DNA from: Liopterus haemorrhoidalis
Taxonomy: Eukaryota > Arthropoda > Insecta > Coleoptera > Dytiscidae
DNA length: 64,000 nt
Assembly (NCBI GenBank): GCA_963971575.1
Contig: OZ020612.1
Coordinates: 33,087,916 to 33,151,915, forward strand
Reading direction: 5' to 3'
In this document: piece after piece, positions 23,641 to 35,789 of the stretch
Position numbering within the stretch: position 1 is the first letter of the stretch
How the letters are laid out: every line of letters starts with the position of its first letter
The notes under the pieces: model-generated
Told to the model about the DNA's origin: nothing
What the model saw: only the letters and a program-made list of their open reading frames with translations
Databases searched by the model: none
Position numbers and translations under genes: made by a program

Positions 23641-23990
23641 GTATAATAAAAATTGCTTAAATTATAGACTAATTCGTAGAATTGAAGGAGATTATAAGCG
23701 CAGCTCTAATGAAGTTTTGGATGCCATAGAAAAAATGATCTTCTATTGAGAGCTTTCCCTATTTACATAATTTATAAATGGTCTCCATTTAAAATTTCTA
23801 GGAACGTATATTGAGCGCTAACTGTGGTCTCAATGTATGGTTCTGTTAATCTAAATGCTTGTAATGCGTATTCTTTAATTTTATTATTATGTGAAGATTT
23901 TCGCAGAACTTTATTAATTTTGCTTTTCTCTGCTTACGCAAATTTTAAATTAGCTCCGGAAAAAGTGTAGACATGAGTTATTTTCTGCAG
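23641..23990. other. unassigned AT-rich DNA
   Basis: No frames or repeats are seen. Its right end is a pyrimidine tract and AG resembling a splice acceptor. Confidence 0.4.
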
Positions 23991-24123
23991 AATACTGTTT
24001 TATTTATATATCTAATTAATGCCTAACATCCGGAAGGAATTACTACATCAAACAAAGTGTACTCAGCTTTGTAAGTTAACACGGTCCGACGACCGTCGCG
24101 GTCACCTCAGTGACCTGTTAAGG
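23991..24123 (+). other. exon-like segment between good splice-site matches
   Basis: TTATTTTCTGCAG ends at 23990 and AAGG|GTGAGT begins an intron-like stretch at 24124. Between them the ATG at 24019 opens a 35-codon frame (MPNIRKELLHQTKCTQLCKL, then TRSDDRRGHLSDLLR). Local GC is much higher than the flanks. No protein family is recognised, and chance is possible. Confidence 0.18.
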
Positions 24124-24129
24124 GTGAGT

Positions 24130-24419
24130 TCTTACTCTTGAATATCATCAATCTACATACATACGTATATTGTTTTGATTATATTCCACATGTAAAATAA
24201 TTTGAATGTGTTTCTGTTAATAAGTGAACAAATGGGTGTACTCTCTAAATTATAAAGTCTGTGTTCTAAATTTTTACAGTAGATGTTTAAGGGGATCATT
24301 TGTTTTAAAACAAACTTTCTTTTGTTGAACGGCCCAAATAGTTCTTCAGGGTCATGTGAAGTGGTCTCCAAGTCCACGCTTCTCCATCTCCGATTTTGCT
24401 AAAATTTTAACTGGTTGTA
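24130..24419. other. unassigned DNA next to the inverted repeat
   Basis: A minus-strand frame of 74 codons (24153-24377) has mixed composition but no recognisable domain. I do not call it a gene. Confidence 0.4.
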
Positions 24420-26640
24420 GATCAATGTGGCCTTCTGTTTGAAGCTCTGTCTCGTAAGACAGTTTAACGACCGTAGAATATTCAAAGTTCGAGTGTCTGG
24501 AACTTGACTACCAAAATAACTGTTGACATGAAAATGAGTATTCAAGTTTATCTTTTTGCTGGGAAGCAGAAAAAAAAAGGATGCTGAATATCCAAATTTT
24601 TGCCTTCTACAGGATAAGATATGAAATATTGGCGTCCAGTATTTTCAAAATGAATAAGCAAGGCAGCCTGCTATTTGGTAAAGATATATATGTTAGCGTA
24701 TTGCTAAATTATCAGCCCGATTACACTGCCCAACATAAAACCTTTATCAGGTCTTAAATATCAGGAAATTATCATCTTAGATTCGATTTTCGCATTACTA
24801 ATAGAAAAAGCATGTTTTAAACTATTATTATCAGCTTTTGTATTTTTGGATTCTCTTCTCGTAAGAAATGAAAAAGAGTTCAAAAACTTGATAAAACATG
24901 CACGATCGGATATCATTAGCATACTGGCGCCAGTGTGTGAATTAACAACCTTAAGACAAATCGCATTAAGAGTAAGCGTCTACAACTTTACACATTAAAA
25001 ATTGCGCTGTTACATTATTTCATCTGATTGTTCAACAATCACGCAATTTAGTGATCTTCATAAGTTTTTAAATTACTATGGTTAGTTTTTATCGATATTT
25101 CCAAGAATGCCAAATAAGGCGAAACATTAAATAATTATTTTCAAATTCATAAACTTGCAATTATTCCAAAGATATTGTTTTTTCTACGACTGTTATATAA
25201 AGTATAATATATTTAACTTTCTTTATTTAAAGGTCTTAAGAGTTTTAAGACCTAAAGAGCAAAAAAAGTAAAAAGCGTGAAAAAAGTGCAGTAGCGTGTG
25301 TTTATTTTAGTCTTACCGTAAACACAATACGAATGCCAGCGATTCATTTTTGGTGGTTTTAAACGCCTCTTCCGTGGAAAGAGGCGTCTGAATTGAAGAT
25401 TTTATTATTTACGCGGATATTGTGGATAAACGGATATGATATTTTATCCGCATCCGAACTGCATCCGCACGATTTAAATGATAGTTTACCCGCACCCGCA
25501 TCCCGCTATGGGAAGGAAAACTTCGAGCAATAGGAAAATGTCGCAAGAGATGGACAGATTAACTAACCGAATATCTAAGAAGTGTTGGACTTATACAAGT
25601 GAGTCCAAAAATAAACTAGACTAACAATGTGTAAAGGAAAAGAAGAAGATTTCATGGACTAATACGTTCTAATTTTAATAAATAAAGAGACGCCTAAAGC
25701 TATAAAGCTTGAATCCAATTTTTCAGTTATTTAAAATGTTATTATAAAATGGTTTACTTTTCGAAAAGGATTACAGCACAATTTCTGCAAAAAATCGTAT
25801 TTAGTAAAAATTAGGGCTTCCTGATAAAGGCATGTTTTACTTTTGACCATCATTAATTCATAACGTGGCTGTATCAGATCCCGACCTTCTGGTCGATCTG
25901 TGTCCATTTTTTCAAATTTTATTTACCATTCTGTCCTATTTTATCCTTATTGCATATCCTATCAATTGAAATCACATATCGTTGACTAAATTGCAGCTGC
26001 GCAGCTGCAGTTGGACTTAAACCAGGCGATATAATAGACCAATGCAATTTTTAATGTATTGTAGACTCTTACTCCTAATATGATGTTTTAAAGTTGTTGA
26101 TTCACAAACTAGCACTAGAGTATGCCATTGAACTCCGATCGTGTATGTTTTTAAACCCTGTTCATGTCTTAGCGAAAGAGACTCCAAAAAGGAAAAAGCT
26201 GATACAAATAGTTTAAAATCTACTTTTTCTATCGGTATTGAAAGAAAAAGTTAATCTAATACGGTTATTTCCTGATATTTGAGGCTGAACCTAGGCCAGT
26301 TTGATTTTGTGTTCGACAGCATTTTTGTTGTGTAATATCTTCACGTACAATTGAGTAATCATTAATAAGTAAATCTGTTTGTTCGTTCTGAAAATAATGG
26401 ACGCCAAATTTGAGCATAAATTTGCAAATGAAGCTTTTTTGTCCACATTCATCCCTTATCCTGTATAGGGCGATATTTTTTAGATGTTCAACATACTTAT
26501 TTTTGATTCACAGTAAAAAAATAAACTTAAATTCCCACTTTCATATTGACAACTGCTTTGGTTGCCGAGTTACAGTAAAATTTTTAATATTCTGCGGCCT
26601 TTCAGCTGTGTTGCGAGACATACCTTCAGACAGATTTTTA
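24420..26640. repeat. long imperfect inverted repeat (~600-bp arms, ~1-kb spacer)
   Basis: The left arm (24420-25030) matches the reverse complement of the right arm (26030-26640). Landmarks in order include TGTCTCG..A.ACAG, CAGGATAAG, TTGGCGTCCA, AAATATCAGGAAAT, GACTCTCTT.-like, CACGATCGGA and ACATTAAAAATTGC. Identity looks like roughly 70% with small gaps. The spacer contains an AT-rich segment and GCATCCGCA-type motifs (25440-25510). No transposase or clean target duplication was found. Confidence 0.65.
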
Positions 26641-26870
26641 ACCACAAAAATTAAAAATTTAAATTACTCCCTTATTATTGATTATTGATATTATTGAGAA
26701 TCAAATCTTTAATTTAAATGCATTTTTTTGATTGGATAAATATTTGGAGAGCTATCCAGAAAAACCCATAAATTAAAAACTTAAAAAAATAATATCTCTT
26801 TTATTATAAAACTTTTACTGAGGTGTTTTAAGGGTTTTCGCCATAAGCACTCTGTATATATCTTTATTAA
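26641..26870. repeat. Helitron-like ~150-bp units, third location
   Basis: CTCCCTTATTATTGATTATTG and TTTTTTTGATTGGATAAATA match units at 22966-23640. The segment abuts the right arm of the inverted repeat. Confidence 0.45.
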
Positions 26871-27596
26871 CTGGAAATGAAACAGAATAAAAGAATCATA
26901 TTTTTCATTTTTCATTTTTAACTAAATAAAATTTAATTAAAAGCTTGTAATTTTACTATTCTTTTTCTGTTTTTCTTATCGTTTCATTGTTTTATTCCCT
27001 TGTTAATTAACTAACTACTAGTCTCTTACTAATTCCCTTGTTTATCTGCATCCAACGTTAGTTTGTACCACAGAAGTTCTGGGTTGGAAACTTTCACGGG
27101 GTCTTATCTCCTATAAACAAATTTTTAGTCAAACTTTGACTAAACCAAAGTAAATATTTTAAATTAACGTGGTACTAATGCTCTACAAATATTAGGATTA
27201 ACCTAAATTCAATTTTGAGTTTAAATCTATATTATAGTTAAGCGATAAGCAAAATTGATGACAACTAAAGAAGATAACGTTATTTTCAAGGGTCACGTGG
27301 ACCCTTCTAATAAGGGTTCTGATAAGGTAAAGGGTTTCATATGATGTGTTATTTGATATTTTTGATGAAAACAATTAAAATTAGAATGTCCAGTGTTCAT
27401 CCCACGTAATGCTATGTAAGAGCAATATGTAATATATGTACTTTGGTTACTTTGTTGCATTGTATTTCAGCTCTTGTATTACTATTGGTGTTGTAGTATT
27501 GTGTCGGAATTTTATCCCAAGTATTTCAGTGTAATAATAAGATTATATGTCGATTATTACATAATAGGTTATGTTCCCGTATTAAGCACATTTTTA
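26871..27596. other. unassigned non-coding DNA
   Basis: No frame or element boundary is seen. GGGTCACGTGGACCC at 27290-27304 is a short near-palindrome of uncertain meaning. Confidence 0.4.
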
Positions 27597-28590
27597 GGGT
27601 TTCGCAGGTACAACTAAGAAATCCTTAAACTGTCACTTATATGTCCGTTTGCTCCAGGGATGTAGATAATGTTTGCGTATGACCTTGTCGCAACGCCAAA
27701 CGTGTTCCGTCATATTGTTACGCCAAATGTTATGTATTTACCTATTGTCTTAATGCTAAGTTTTGTGATTATATGTCTTTCATTAAAAATGTTTATTTTT
27801 TTAATTGCGTTTTGTATGGACTCCTTATAGAGTTTTATTATTGTGCGAGTGTATACTGGGCGTAAAAAAATGTTTATTGAAATTAGTGTGATAACTCTTG
27901 ATATGGACTCTTCCTGTATATATAGTTGTGGCAACCGTAGCGATTATCCATATAATCATCAAATACTACTGTGATCAGAAAAATTTATTTGAATGATCAC
28001 AACTGTCAAATAAAATAATAATATTTTTGTTTTTAAGAAATCAATAAACATTTTTACACAAAACTGCGTAACTTATTTGCACCAAATACCCACATATTGC
28101 AATTATTGGGGTAAATGTACTTAAAAACGTCACTTCTAGCCTATTTTAGTTCTAAGTTACTTTAAAACTATTAATATTTAATAGTAATTATTAACTTTCT
28201 TATTTAGTGAAGTATGTATTATTATCAATAAAAATCAGTTGATATGAGGATTTCAAAGAGGCAGTTTTATCATAAATTAGTGTATTCCTGAAAAACACTA
28301 AAACCACGTGTTTGTTGAGTTCTGGAGTCTCAAGCTCGAGAGTCCCCCCCCTGGTTGTGCGCTTGTCCTGGCTATATTACTATCCTTTTATGTGCAAAAT
28401 AAATAAGCTAGAATATAATTGTTACGTGGATTAACGTCCAATATTTAATTTTTGAAAAAAAAAAAAACTTATTCGAACGATTTTCAGCAAAAAATTCCGT
28501 AAAAATTATCGCATTTTTTGTGTTTTTGATAAAATTGATTATTTTTTTGTTTCAAGACAAAATTATGGCTAATTATGTAATGGCTTTTTC
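27597..28590 (+). repeat. dispersed repeat family A, copy with gaps
   Basis: The start at 27597 (GGGTTTCGCAGGTACAACTAAGAA) mirrors 29150 and 40508. A later block at 28430-28550 (GTGGATTAACGTCCAATATT) mirrors 29436. The middle (27665-28430) does not match the other copies and may be an insertion. Confidence 0.45.
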
Positions 28591-29142
28591 ATATTTACAG
28601 TTAAGGTAGTATACGTCTTCTTTTAAATCAAAAAGAATTAAGAACAACTGAGAATCGATCTTTGAATGCGAGTATTCATGTATAAAAGCACCGCCTGTGT
28701 ATATAAGACATGATTTGGTTAACAGTTTGTATATTCTAATTCATTGGTTCCCAACCTGTGCTCCGAGTGCACTTCTCAGAAACTCCGCAGCCGTTCCACG
28801 AAATAAAAATTGAATAAAATGAAAAGAATTAGAAATAAAAACAAGATCAAAATAAGAAAACTGAAAATTACATTCTGAATGACAATTTGCCATGTTGAAT
28901 GTCCATAGGCGCCCGCAGAAATTATTCTAGGGTGGGGGAGTTTGCAAGACCAAAACATAGATATAGATGTCATTCCAACAATCCTTTCCACGTGGCGGGT
29001 CTGAGAACGATCCCCTCTGAGGATAAACATTTATTTTCTAGTTAAAAATGTGTTCTCTATAGTTAAAAATCATCGATTTAGTAAATAAGAACTATCCTGG
29101 CTAGTAGCCAAAGTTGCTAAAGCAAAAATATAATAAAACACA

Positions 29143-29690
29143 ATGGTTTTAGGGTTTTGTAGGTATAACCAAAAAACCCTTATACCGTCATTTTGTCGCC
29201 TGACTGTCTGTCTGTTTGTGTCTGTCTGTCTGTTCGGTAAAAATTATACCCAAACGGCTAAACTTAGAGAGTTAAAATTTGGCATGCTTATACAATTCTT
29301 TGACCCACACATAGAAAAAATACAAAACATCTAAAAAACATATCCCCATGAAAATATAAACAAATATGTGCTCATCGAAAAAAATATATATTTTTTTCAA
29401 ATTCTGAGTAGGGTATCAAATGAAAGCCCTTAGTAAGTGGATTAACGACCAAAATTTAATTTTTGCAAAATAAATTATTTTGACGCGTATTTTGCCTAAA
29501 TTGTGCAAAAAAATTTTTGTCCCACACCCCTGTAGCCCAGATGGTTAAAACTAAAAATCTGAAAAAATTCTAAGTATTGTACATTGGTGTGAACCGGAAT
29601 AGTACAACAGGAATTTTTGATCAGATTATGTTGCCGGAAAATAACGTATTTTTTGTGTTTTTAACTAAAATATGTTAAATATTTAATTCG
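29143..29690 (+). repeat. dispersed repeat family A, best copy
   Basis: It begins near GGGTTTTGTAGGTATAACC, then has TGTCTGTCTGTC, GGCATGCTTATACAATTCTT, ATCAAATGAAAGCCC, GTGGATTAACG and GTGTGAACCGGAATAGTACAA. The same order occurs at 40505-41600 and, partly, at 27597-28590 and 18725-19140. Confidence 0.6.
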
Positions 29691-29714
29691 CTTTGTAACA
29701 CAGTAACTAAGTAA

Positions 29715-29785
29715 GCGCCCGTAGCGTAGTGCATAGTGTCATCGCTTATTAATTTGCAAACTACAGTGCGATTCCTGTCAATTTT
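29715..29785 (+). repeat. tRNA-like SINE head, degenerate
   Basis: GCGCCCGTAGCGTAGTGCA resembles an A box of tRNA-derived SINEs and shares GTAGCGTAGTG with the SINE at 56011-56161. A weak B box follows (GTGCGATTCCT). Confidence 0.35.
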
Positions 29786-30662
29786 AATGTTTCTGTTTTT
29801 TTTGCATTTTTATTTTGTTTAAATTATTTTGTCAAATTTCTAGTAATATTTTGGTAAATGTTGCATATAATTTTTAAAAGCGTAAATTTAATAAACAGTG
29901 GGAAGTGTTGAAATTATAATTTAATTCTATGTTTGAATGTATGCGAAATCAGAGGGCGGGGCTTATGATTTAAGCAACAAATGGAAGCCATAGGCGCAAT
30001 TTTCAAAATCTTAATGAACCTTGCTATATATAAAAAAAAAACTGCACATATTTAGAAACTTAAATAATGGTATTAGGCATTCGAATTAAAATTCATAAAA
30101 AAATATTTTGACATAAAATTTGTTTTGGCATCCCAAATAATCATCATTCAGTTACAGTTACTAAATACCTGCGAAAGCCTGAAATGTGTGAAAATTCACA
30201 CTTCCAATAATTTTTTTTAATGAATTTTATATTTAAAAAATATATATTTTTTTCTAAGATACGAATTGGTAATTGGTTCCGAAATCCTGGGGGGGCACCG
30301 GACCCTTCTTGCCCCCTCCCCTTGCGGGCGCCTATGTGAATGTCCAAGTGATTTCTGACTCTAGCCGGTTTATGACTTTAGCTGTAATGTGATTGGCGAA
30401 GTGCATTGTTGTTTGAATAATCTGCGTGTATTTTGATTATTTGCTTCATTTTATAAAAATCTGTCTATCTATCAATAAGTGAGCTGTGAAAGAGAAAAGT
30501 GAAGTTATAGTGAAATTTATAGTGAAAAAATCTACCCCCTCCCACTGTAACATTACTTCTAAACACCATTAATTTGTAAGACATAGGGTAGGCCTAAGGT
30601 TCTCCGCCATAGAAATTGATTCTAAATAGGGCTCCGCAAGTCAAAAAGGATGCGAACCACTG

Positions 30663-31373
30663 TTTTAATTATTACTTAAATTTTTAGTTTTTAAGGTAAC
30701 AAACAGGAAAATATATATCTATTATAGAAGTGAAAAAAGTAGTAAAATATTTATAGTAGTATAGTATTAGTTATAATAGTAAAATCAAGAACACATTGTT
30801 AATAGTGAAAAACAGTAGCGAGTTTTGGCTAGGAAACAAAAAATTTATAGGAGTACGCTAAGCAGTGCCGTGGGGAAGCAATAAAAGAGAAAGTGAAGAC
30901 GCTGAGTGATTTAAAAAAAATTTAAATGTGAACGGGAGAAGGGCAGAAATTAAAAATAATCATATGAGGACGGGGAAATTAAAAATTTTAAGTGAATATG
31001 GGTGTAGGTGAAAATTCCAAAAGTTACTGACTCTTTTCTCGGGCCTTAAATTAGGAGGGCCCAGGAGCGTTGGTTCCATTTGAGACCCTATAGATACCCC
31101 TCTGGTGTGCAATACGTTTGTAACATTGAAAGTTGTGAGTGATTTTAAATTTAAGTGATTAAAAAGGAAGACATTTATCAGTATATTATTAATTAAATGA
31201 ATTCTTGGATTCCAAACAAATCGCTCGGATTTTTTAATTTAAATTTTATTGTGTAGTTTCAATTGAAAACTCTTTAAGCGAATATTAAGAAATCAAAAGT
31301 AATTTTTAAAATACTTTTTACTTTATCGAAATTTTTGATAATTTATAATTAAATTTAAAAAATAAATAAATAG
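30663..31373. other. unassigned AT-rich DNA
   Basis: Repeated TATAGTGAAA/AAGTGAA-like words (30490-30900) resemble a retrotransposon leader, but no LTR or primer site is found. Confidence 0.35.
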
Positions 31374-31620
31374 AAGCTCTTAGTACTTGGGACGCGAGTT
31401 TAATACCCACCTCCTTCGGATTTTTATCTTCCGATATTGTGTAGTCAGCTCTGGGTTCGACTCCACCTCATGTATTGAATACTTAAAATGAGAAATACCA
31501 GTTATTCAGGGATAATAGGTCCGGCTGAAACGTCACACTGACCACTTGGATTTAATATCTATGGACGGCGGTCTATAAACGGTCTTCCTTACCCCAAAAC
31601 ACCTATGTAGCGTTGGGAAC
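31374..31620 (+). repeat. possible tRNA-derived SINE
   Basis: AGCTCTTAGTACTTGG, CGCGAGTTTAATACCC and a second box-like CTGGGTTCGACTCCACC precede a unique, GC-balanced body that ends near 31620. Pol III A/B-box-like words and size suggest a SINE. No A-tail or duplication was found. Confidence 0.3.
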
Positions 31621-32089
31621 TTAAACTAATGAAAGAAAATGGATCTCAAAAAGCTGTTGATTTTGATGAGATTATAGAAAAAAATGTCCTAGGCATCCAG
31701 CATTCTGTTGGCTTACACGTACTAAATTCTAATATAATACGAAATGAATACGAATTTAATACGAAATATACATATGAGACCCTTAATTGTATGAAAACTC
31801 ATACTTCACATCAATTTTCTATTTAAAAGATCTCTTGACCAAGAATTATACTATAGAGTTAATGAGATTGTTTTCTCTTTATCTTCCTCATCGCAGTGTC
31901 ACTTCTGCGCCTTAAATATACCTGGAGATTAAAGTAATTGAAACTAAAGAAATCTGACTTTATTATTCTGTTTTATTGTATAATAAAGTTTCATGCCGAG
32001 CCGTTTTCTTTAATGGCTACCAGACATGTTATTTGAAGGGTTTTAATCATCAAATGATCATCAAATGCTCTTCATTTGGAAAAAGAGCA
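31621..32089. other. unassigned DNA
   Basis: A 65-codon plus-strand frame (31629-31826) has no recognisable domain. Nothing else is seen. Confidence 0.4.
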
Positions 32090-32464
32090 TTGCGACAGCA
32101 TTTTATAAAGATTTGTACAGTAGTAAAAGTGTAAAAAATAAATTGAAAAGACCAGAGAGATACAATTGAGGATCAGGTCCCATTATTATTAAAGGACGAA
32201 ATAAGAAAAGCTATAAAAGAATTAAATAATGACAAGAGTCTAAGTAAGAATGGAATCACGAATGAACTTTTAAAAATAAGTAAGGAGCATATAATTACAC
32301 CAATCTAAGAACTCTATAATAAAATATTGGAACTAGAACATGTCCCCGCCTAGAGGAGAAAATCTCAAACAATTCTGTTTCATAAAAATGGACACAGAGA
32401 CAATAATTTATATTTGCTCTCAGACCAATAAGTCTACCCAAATTGCTTCCAGCAAAGAATCAAA

Positions 32465-33275
32465 TCGACCCATTTTATGAAAATTACTGAAAAAACATAA
32501 ATTTTCGTTTTTTTGAATTATGTAAGTTAAATATTAGAATATCAGCGTAAAGTCGATTAATTCGATCGAATAAGTTTTTTAATTGACAAATGCGGCAAAA
32601 AGTTTTATGTAACGAGTTTTTTTTATATATTTAGATATCGATAGATCTCGCGTAGACGAAACGAATGCCATCTCGCATTACGTGCTATGAAGTCGCGATC
32701 CCGCGTTATTAATTTTTCAGCGCGCCGATCGCTAGTTTCACAACAAAATCGTCATCCATTTTGTTGTACACTATTGCATCATCTGACCCTTAACGCTATA
32801 TCGGTAGACTCTTTGGACCTTCCTTTCTTCTCAGTTATTATATTGTTGCTATAGCTTTTATTGTTTTGATATTATTAAAGCAAGTATGGTGTACATTTTT
32901 GGGGGACGCCCCCCAAAGGACTCAGTACTGGAAAGAATCGATAGAGGTATTTTCAGTCAAAATAAAACATCCGATTTTTGAAATATATTTTGCTTTCAGT
33001 TACAAACCTCTCCCCAAATCTAAGGCCTTGTGGCACTCAAGACTTCTTTGACTCAAGGAAACTTTCCGTTAAAAAAAAAAAATAAATAATAATAATAATA
33101 AATAATAATAAATAAATAAATGTATCTCACAAAACTGTACGTTATGCTACCAAAATTATAGTTTTGTGACATACGATTTTTTTCATGGAAATATTACATG
33201 ATATTTTAATAATTAGCTCACATAATTCAAAAAATTAAAATATTAAGTTACGATAATCTTCGTAGGATGGGTCGA
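32465..33275. mobile_element. MITE with ~90-bp imperfect inverted repeats
   Basis: TCGACCCATTTTATG at the left and ATAGGATGGGTCGA-type sequence at the right are inverse. Farther in, TTTTTGAATTATGTAAGTTA and its inverse match well (32512-32545 and 33200-33235). It separates two consecutive parts of the LINE's RT. No coding sequence. Confidence 0.6.
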
Positions 33276-33325
33276 AATGTGCCCTAGAAGAATTTAAACT
33301 GTGTGAACAAGCAGGTTACCGAAGC

Positions 33326-33380
33326 AAATGTTCCACAATAGATCACATTGAGCGTGAATGTGATCTATTTTGGAACATTT
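33326..33380. repeat. 24-bp inverted duplication at LINE break
   Basis: Arms 33326-33349 and 33357-33380 match 23 of 24 with a 7-nt loop. The left arm is LINE coding sequence (KCSTIDHI) and the right arm is its inverted copy. Confidence 0.85.
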
Positions 33381-33670
33381 TCATCAACTAAATAAAAAAA
33401 AAAAAAAACACAGAGTATAACATAAATATAAATTACATGACCAATTCCAGTTGACACTACACAAAATACATTCACACATAGAAACACAACACTCAAATAC
33501 AAGATATACCAACAGATAAACACTTTTACACAGTATAAAATATGTAATATCTTTAAACTCAGTTAGTCAGTTATTAGTCAGTCACTAGTTAAGTTTACAT
33601 GAAATATCAGTTAAATTGTATTGCTCTCTATATAAATTGTTTTTTAAAAACTGATTCAAAGATCGAAGTT

Positions 33671-33676
33671 ATATTT

Positions 33677-33724
<48 letters not shown>
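33671..33724. repeat. (TA)n microsatellite
   Basis: TA dinucleotides. Confidence 0.95.
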
Positions 33725-33727
<3 letters not shown>

Positions 33728-34302
33728 TTTAGAGACTATTAAGGCATTATACTCACTCGAATATAAGTGCATATGGAAAGTATCGAAGGACAATAGAACA
33801 ACTGTATCAAAGCAACACGGCGATCATAAATATAGAAAAAGAAGGAAAATCGTTTTCCATATGCAGGAGTGTTCGCTAGGGTGATCCACTATCTCCAGAC
33901 CCCTTCAGTTCCCTTAGAAACAGTTTTCAGTAACTGAAATGGACAGTACAAGATATAGGACTAGAGGTCAACGGCAAAAAACTGACAAATCTAAGATTCG
34001 CGGACGATATCGTGATAATCGCAAACACTACTGAAGAATTGCAGAAACAACTGCAAAAATTTAACACATACAGTAAATAAGTCGAATTAAGCATCAACAT
34101 CAGTAAAACAAAAATATTTACGAACAAGGAGAAAATACCGATAGCAATTGAAAACAAACAAATAGAGCATGTAGAATAATATACTTAGGCTATTCTTTGA
34201 AGATCGAATGGATAAACAAATTCAGAAATGAGTGACAAATGTTGGAAAAAGTTTTAGTCTTTTAGGCATACACTAAAATAAAAAAATGCCAGTATACAAG
34301 TA

Positions 34303-34518
34303 CCATGTGTTCAAAAAGAAATTACATAAGGGTTGGCTGTGGGAAAATAAAATAATGTGCACTGCAAGCTTTAAGTGTCAATTAATTAACTGTCATCACT
34401 GTTGTTGTCATAAGTTTCTATTGAAAATTAGTTAGTCAGTTGTTATATAAAGCTTGCAATAGACATTATTTTATTTTTCCACAGCCAACCCTTATGTAAT
34501 TTCTTTTTGAACTCATAG
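34303..34518. mobile_element. palindromic mariner-type MITE, 216 bp
   Basis: The end CCATGTGTTCAAAAAGAAAT and its inverse frame about 50-bp arms carrying AAGGGTTGGCTGTGG. Both sides are flanked by TA (34301-34302 and 34519-34520). The same ends bound the large element 44779-53281, so this is its short derivative. Confidence 0.85.
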
Positions 34519-34993
34519 TATATTAGTACAGTATTAATATATGGGCCACAAACTTGGGCTTTGATAGAATAACAAATAAGCAAGATCAGAACCTGTCAGA
34601 ATAAAACGGAACGAAGTATGCCCGGAGTCACAAGTATAAGCAAGGGTATGCAAGTATGCATGGAGAGACAAAATGACAATAAAAGACATGAAAGAATAAA
34701 CCAAAATAGCAGATGTTGTTTCAACAATAAGGTCTTTAAAATGAAGAAGCTGGACAGGGTATTAAATAAGAAAACACGACTAAGGCAAAGATATGATAGA
34801 ATGAATACCACTGGAGAATAAAAGGAAGAGGGGGAAGGTAACCAAGAAGATGGATGGACGAAATAAACACGCCTTCGTTCGAAGGGGCATAAATCATATT
34901 ATGCAAAATAAAATAGTACAATGTACCTAATCTACCAATATATATATATATATATAAATCATGTAATTTAATTTTATGTATATTATGGTTTAA

Positions 34994-35275
34994 CTGAGGG
35001 GTGGCCAACCCAAATGATCTTGCGGGCCACTTTGGAAATGCATAACTCCGCGGGCCGCAAATAAAATTATATATTCCCATATTTTTATCATATTTTCATA
35101 TTTTCTCATAATCTCGACAGTTAATTTTTGAATATATGGATGCGCAAATAATGTATTTTTTTAATACATTGGTTTTCACTACTTTGGCCATTATAAAATA
35201 AATATGTTTTGTAAAAGTGTGATTAATCTCGTGGGCCGGAAAAATGTTCAAGGCGGGCCGCGGCTTGGCCACGCC
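34994..35275. mobile_element. hAT MITE, ~282 bp
   Basis: GGGGTGGCCAACCC at the left is inverse to GGCTTGGCCACGCC at the right, with GCGGGCC motifs inside both. The flanking tggtttaa (34986-34993 and 35276-35283) duplicates perfectly; the boundary may shift by 2 bp. Confidence 0.85.
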
Positions 35276-35283
35276 TGGTTTAA

Positions 35284-35780
35284 ATAAAGGCTGATAATAA
35301 TAAATCAAATCTTTGTTCTATACATTTGTGTTACCGAATTTAAACAGTATACTCGTCTAGTCATAAAAGCTTTAGTACCACATGAAATTATGAAAAGTTA
35401 GTTCAATTACTTAAAACATGGAAAGCATTGCTAGGGTCATTTTCAAAATAAACTACTCCTATGTTTTACAAGTTACGTGATGCATAATAATTACGAAATA
35501 TGGAGCAAACTCAGCTGGAATTATTAGGGGTAGATGTCAAAGGTCAGCCAAGTAGTAACTAAAATCTCTTATCCAGGAACAGGTACAGAGTTATAACTAA
35601 GACATTGTAGTAATTATATCTCTAAGTATAGTGGGTGTTTTAGGAAATAAAGACAAAGAACATAGATATCTATTTAACGGTTGTATGAGGTCTGATATAA
35701 AAATTCGACACCGTTATAATTTACATTTAAATTATCACATAAAACATATCATATAAAACATATTTTGTAGCACAGTTTAC
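35284..35780. other. unassigned AT-rich DNA
   Basis: No features are seen. Confidence 0.4.
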
Positions 35781-35789
35781 GATTTTTTT

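Larger units (their letters stand above)
28904..30336. mobile_element. hAT-type element nested in 28742-30662
   Basis: Termini are CATAGGCGCCCGCAG and CTTGCGGGCGCCTATG. The 8-bp duplication tgaatgtc is perfect (28896-28903 and 30337-30344). No transposase is present. The interior holds a copy of dispersed repeat family A and a tRNA-like segment. Confidence 0.88.
28742..30662. mobile_element. hAT-type non-autonomous element with nested insertion
   Basis: Ends are CATTGGTTCCCAACCTGTGC and the near inverse of CAGTGGTTCGCATCC. The flanks ttctaatt (28734-28741) and ttttaatt (30663-30670) match at 7 of 8 bases. CTCCG motifs follow both ends, as in the hAT at 44952-47661. Without the nested element it is about 480 bp. 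Confidence 0.8.
32090..34900 (+). pseudogene. degraded non-LTR retrotransposon ORF2 with two nested MITEs
   Basis: Pieces in order are the RT N-terminal part (KDEIRKAIKELNNDKS then GITNELLKISKEHIITPI, 32190-32310), a broken RPISL-like block near 32430, EQAGYRSKCSTIDHI (33305-33350), IRTIEQLYQSNTAIINIEKE and GDPLSP (33770-33900), VNGKKLTNLRFADDIVIIAN (33970-34030), YTYLGYSLKI (34180), and the distal VLIYGPQTWAL and KIRTCQNKTERSMPGV blocks (34530-34630). The clade is one of the insect endonuclease-RT LINEs, RTE-like or relatives, and I cannot settle which. Many stops interrupt it. MITEs at 32465-33275 and 34303-34518 split it. Confidence 0.75.

Noticed and set aside
26410..26688. 92-codon plus-strand frame
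   Set aside because: It lies in the right arm of the inverted repeat, and the paired arm has no matching open frame.
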